Shown: positions 5,569-6,619 of the stretch, piece after piece
How positions within the stretch are numbered: the stretch's first letter is position 1
Layout: each line of letters starts with the position of its first letter
Position numbers and translations under genes: made by a program
Notes under the pieces: generated by a model
Databases searched by the model: none
The model's input: the letters and a program-made list of their open reading frames with translations, nothing else
What the model was told of the DNA's origin: nothing
From: Quadrisphaera sp.
GTDB taxonomy: Bacteria; Actinomycetota; Actinomycetes; Actinomycetales; Quadrisphaeraceae
Direction of reading: 5' to 3'
DNA: 6,619 nt
Assembly (NCBI GenBank): GCA_029258695.1
Contig: JARIBR010000234.1
Coordinates: forward strand, 1 to 6,619

Positions 5569-6425
5569 GGGCCGCGGTGATGGGTCACCCCGTCGACCAC
5601 TCGCTCTCCCCGGTCCTGCACGCCGCGGCGTACGACGCGCTGGGCCTGGACGACTGGGGCTACAGCGCCGCGGACGTCACGGCGGAGCAGCTGCCCGCGG
5701 TGCTCGCCGCCCTCGGCCCGGAGTGGGGCGGGCTGAGCCTGACCATGCCGCTCAAGCAGGCGGTCATCCCCCTGCTGTCCACGTGCGCACCCCTCGCCGC
5801 CGCCGTGGGGGCGGTCAACACCGTGCTCCCGGCGCCGGGGACCATGCCCGCGCCGGGTGAGTCGCTGCGCTGGCACGGGGAGAACACCGACGTCGCCGGC
5901 GTGGTGGGGGCCCTGCGCGAGGCCGGGGCGGGATCCCCGACGACGGCGGCGATCCTCGGCGGGGGGGCGACCGCAGCGTCCGCGCTGGCGGCCCTGGCTG
6001 AGCTGGGGGTCGCGGCGCCGGTGGTGCACGTGCGCTCGCCGCTGCGCGCCGCAGCCCTCGCCGACATCGCCGACCGGGTCGGCATCGAGGTCGACGTCGC
6101 CCCCTGGGAGCGCGCGGACCGGGCCGTCGGCGCCGACGTCGTCGTCTCCACCGTCCCGGCGGGCGCCGCCGACGCGCTGGCGGACGCCCTCGGACGCCCG
6201 GGCACCTCGACGAAGCGCCCGGGCCTGCTGCTCGATGCCGTGTACGACCCGTGGCCGACGGCGCTGGCGCGAGCCTGGGAGCGCCGCGGCGGCGCCGTGG
6301 CCGGCGGGCACGCGCTGCTACTGCACCAGGCCGGCGAGCAGGTTCGCCTCATGACCGGACGCCCCGCGCCGCTGGACGCGATGCGGACCGCGCTCGACGC
6401 GGCCCTCACGCGGCGCAGCGGCTAA
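5565..6425 (+). CDS. aroE: Shikimate dehydrogenase
   Basis: AroE reduces 3-dehydroshikimate to shikimate with NAD(P)H in the chorismate pathway, in the cytoplasm. The 286-residue length is normal. The substrate domain shows GHPVDHSLSPVLH (7-19, shikimate-binding S13 and S15), LTMPLKQAV (59-67, catalytic K64), GAVNTV (82-87, N85) and GENTDVAG (105-112, catalytic D109). The Rossmann part has GGGATAASAL (132-141), then DVVVSTVPAGA and YDPWPTALARAW (227-238); LLLHQAGEQVRLMTG (251-265) carries the usual C-terminal Gln (Q255). ATG 5565 is the only sensible in-frame start; AGG at 5557-5559 is a weak ribosome site. The gap from mltG is 34 nt and holds a mini-ORF. The cofactor loop reads HVRSPLRA, with an Arg but no textbook NRT motif, so NADP versus NAD preference is open. 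Confidence 0.95.
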   Translation: MRAAVMGHPVDHSLSPVLHAAAYDALGLDDWGYSAADVTAEQLPAVLAALGPEWGGLSLTMPLKQAVIPLLSTCAPLAAAVGAVNTVLPAPGTMPAPGESLRWHGENTDVAGVVGALREAGAGSPTTAAILGGGATAASALAALAELGVAAPVVHVRSPLRAAALADIADRVGIEVDVAPWERADRAVGADVVVSTVPAGAADALADALGRPGTSTKRPGLLLDAVYDPWPTALARAWERRGGAVAGGHALLLHQAGEQVRLMTGRPAPLDAMRTALDAALTRRSG

Positions 6426-6477
6426 TCACCGCACGTCATCGTCTGCGCTGCACGGGCGGCGCGAACGACACGGCTGG

Positions 6478-6498
6478 CGCAGCGGTGGTCACGCTGCG
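6478..6498. terminator. GC-rich hairpin downstream of aroE, possible operon terminator
   Basis: CGCAGCG (6478-6484) and CGCTGCG (6492-6498) form a perfect 7-bp stem around a 7-nt loop, beginning 52 nt after the aroE stop. No T-tract follows, so it would be a terminator of the kind frequent in actinobacteria or simply a chance structure. Confidence 0.4.
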
Positions 6499-6505
6499 AG
6501 GTCGC

Positions 6506-6524
6506 GGCTCGGCAGGGTCGAGCC
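6506..6524 (+). promoter_or_regulatory. Hairpin holding a ribosome binding site in its loop
   Basis: GGCTCG (6506-6511) pairs perfectly with CGAGCC (6519-6524) around the loop GCAGGGT. The loop carries AGGG (6514-6517), 7 nt before ATG 6525, and the stem ends exactly at that ATG. It could present or mask a ribosome binding site, or act as the second of two tandem terminator stems. Confidence 0.35.
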
Positions 6525-6619
6525 ATGGCAGCACGCAGAGTCACTGCATCCACGCACCGCTCGACCACGGGCCACGAGTGCCCGCCCCGGGGAGCGTGCC
6601 GCTCCTGTCTCGCCGTGCG
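6525..6619 (+). CDS. Possible start of a gene cut by the window edge, unknown product
   Basis: ATG 6525 opens a frame that stays open for 31 codons to the end of the window, preceded at 7 nt by AGGG. The peptide begins MAARRVTASTHRSTT and has three cysteines (HECPPRGACRSCLAV, residues 18-32). I do not recognise it. Codon use is against it: AGA, ACT and several A-ending codons appear, unlike the other genes here, so this may be non-coding. An overlapping minus-strand frame is also open from the edge to a TAG at 6422-6424. Confidence 0.25.
   Translation, partial: MAARRVTASTHRSTTGHECPPRGACRSCLAV

Larger units (their letters stand above)
6426..6524. other. Non-coding gap after aroE
   Basis: About 100 bases with no supported gene on the plus strand. 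It holds the two hairpins described separately and no clear promoter. Confidence 0.5.

Noticed and set aside
6422..6619. Minus-strand frame open from the right edge to TAG at 6424-6422, a possible convergent gene
   Set aside because: The stop overlaps the aroE stop and early codons have G/C third bases, but the later part has none of the bias of real genes here, and both hairpins lie inside it. Too little sequence to support it.
1..6619. Mobile element, CRISPR array, defence or biosynthetic system
   Set aside because: No transposase, integrase, spaced repeats, or accessory gene set; all six firm genes are conserved housekeeping or neighbourhood genes with uniform composition.

Overview
The window reads as a stretch of chromosomal housekeeping sequence from a very GC-rich Gram-positive bacterium, almost certainly an actinomycete (Actinomycetota). 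The grounds are the strong G/C bias at third codon positions in every gene, several GTG starts, tightly packed overlapping genes, and the gene order DUF948 protein - small membrane protein - alaS - ruvX - mltG - aroE, which is the conserved actinobacterial alaS neighbourhood. The AlaS, MltG and AroE sequences also have actinobacterial wording. I cannot fix the genus.

Layout. Bases 1-350 hold no gene I can support. They carry a run of GC-rich inverted repeats (1-14, 15-54, 88-126), a weak promoter-like pair (133-138 and 157-162), a perfect heptanucleotide tandem repeat (CGGTGGA, six full copies plus three bases, 164-208) and another hairpin (282-310) ahead of a clear ribosome binding site. Six plus-strand genes follow with almost no spacing: DUF948 protein (351-737), a small membrane protein (741-1019), alaS (1006-3732), ruvX (3735-4379), mltG (4367-5530) and aroE (5565-6425). 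Junctions of 3 nt, -14 nt, 2 nt, -13 (or -4) nt and 34 nt indicate one transcript with translational coupling. After aroE come two adjacent hairpins (6478-6498 and 6506-6524) and possibly the first codons of another gene cut by the window edge (6525-6619).

Functionally the genes are a mixed housekeeping set rather than one pathway: AlaS charges tRNA-Ala, RuvX is the YqgF-type nuclease of rRNA maturation / Holliday junction processing, MltG cuts nascent peptidoglycan at the membrane, and AroE makes shikimate for aromatic amino acids. The first two proteins are small membrane-anchored partners of unknown role.

I see no phage, IS, CRISPR, defence or biosynthetic system here. The points that most deserve a second look are the 7-bp repeat array sitting where transcription of the operon could begin, a nine-codon mini-ORF with a good ribosome binding site that ends in an ATGA overlap with the aroE start (5539-5568) and looks like a displaced AroE N-terminus, the ~60-residue proline-rich tail on RuvX, and the hairpin that holds the ribosome binding site of the possible last ORF in its loop.
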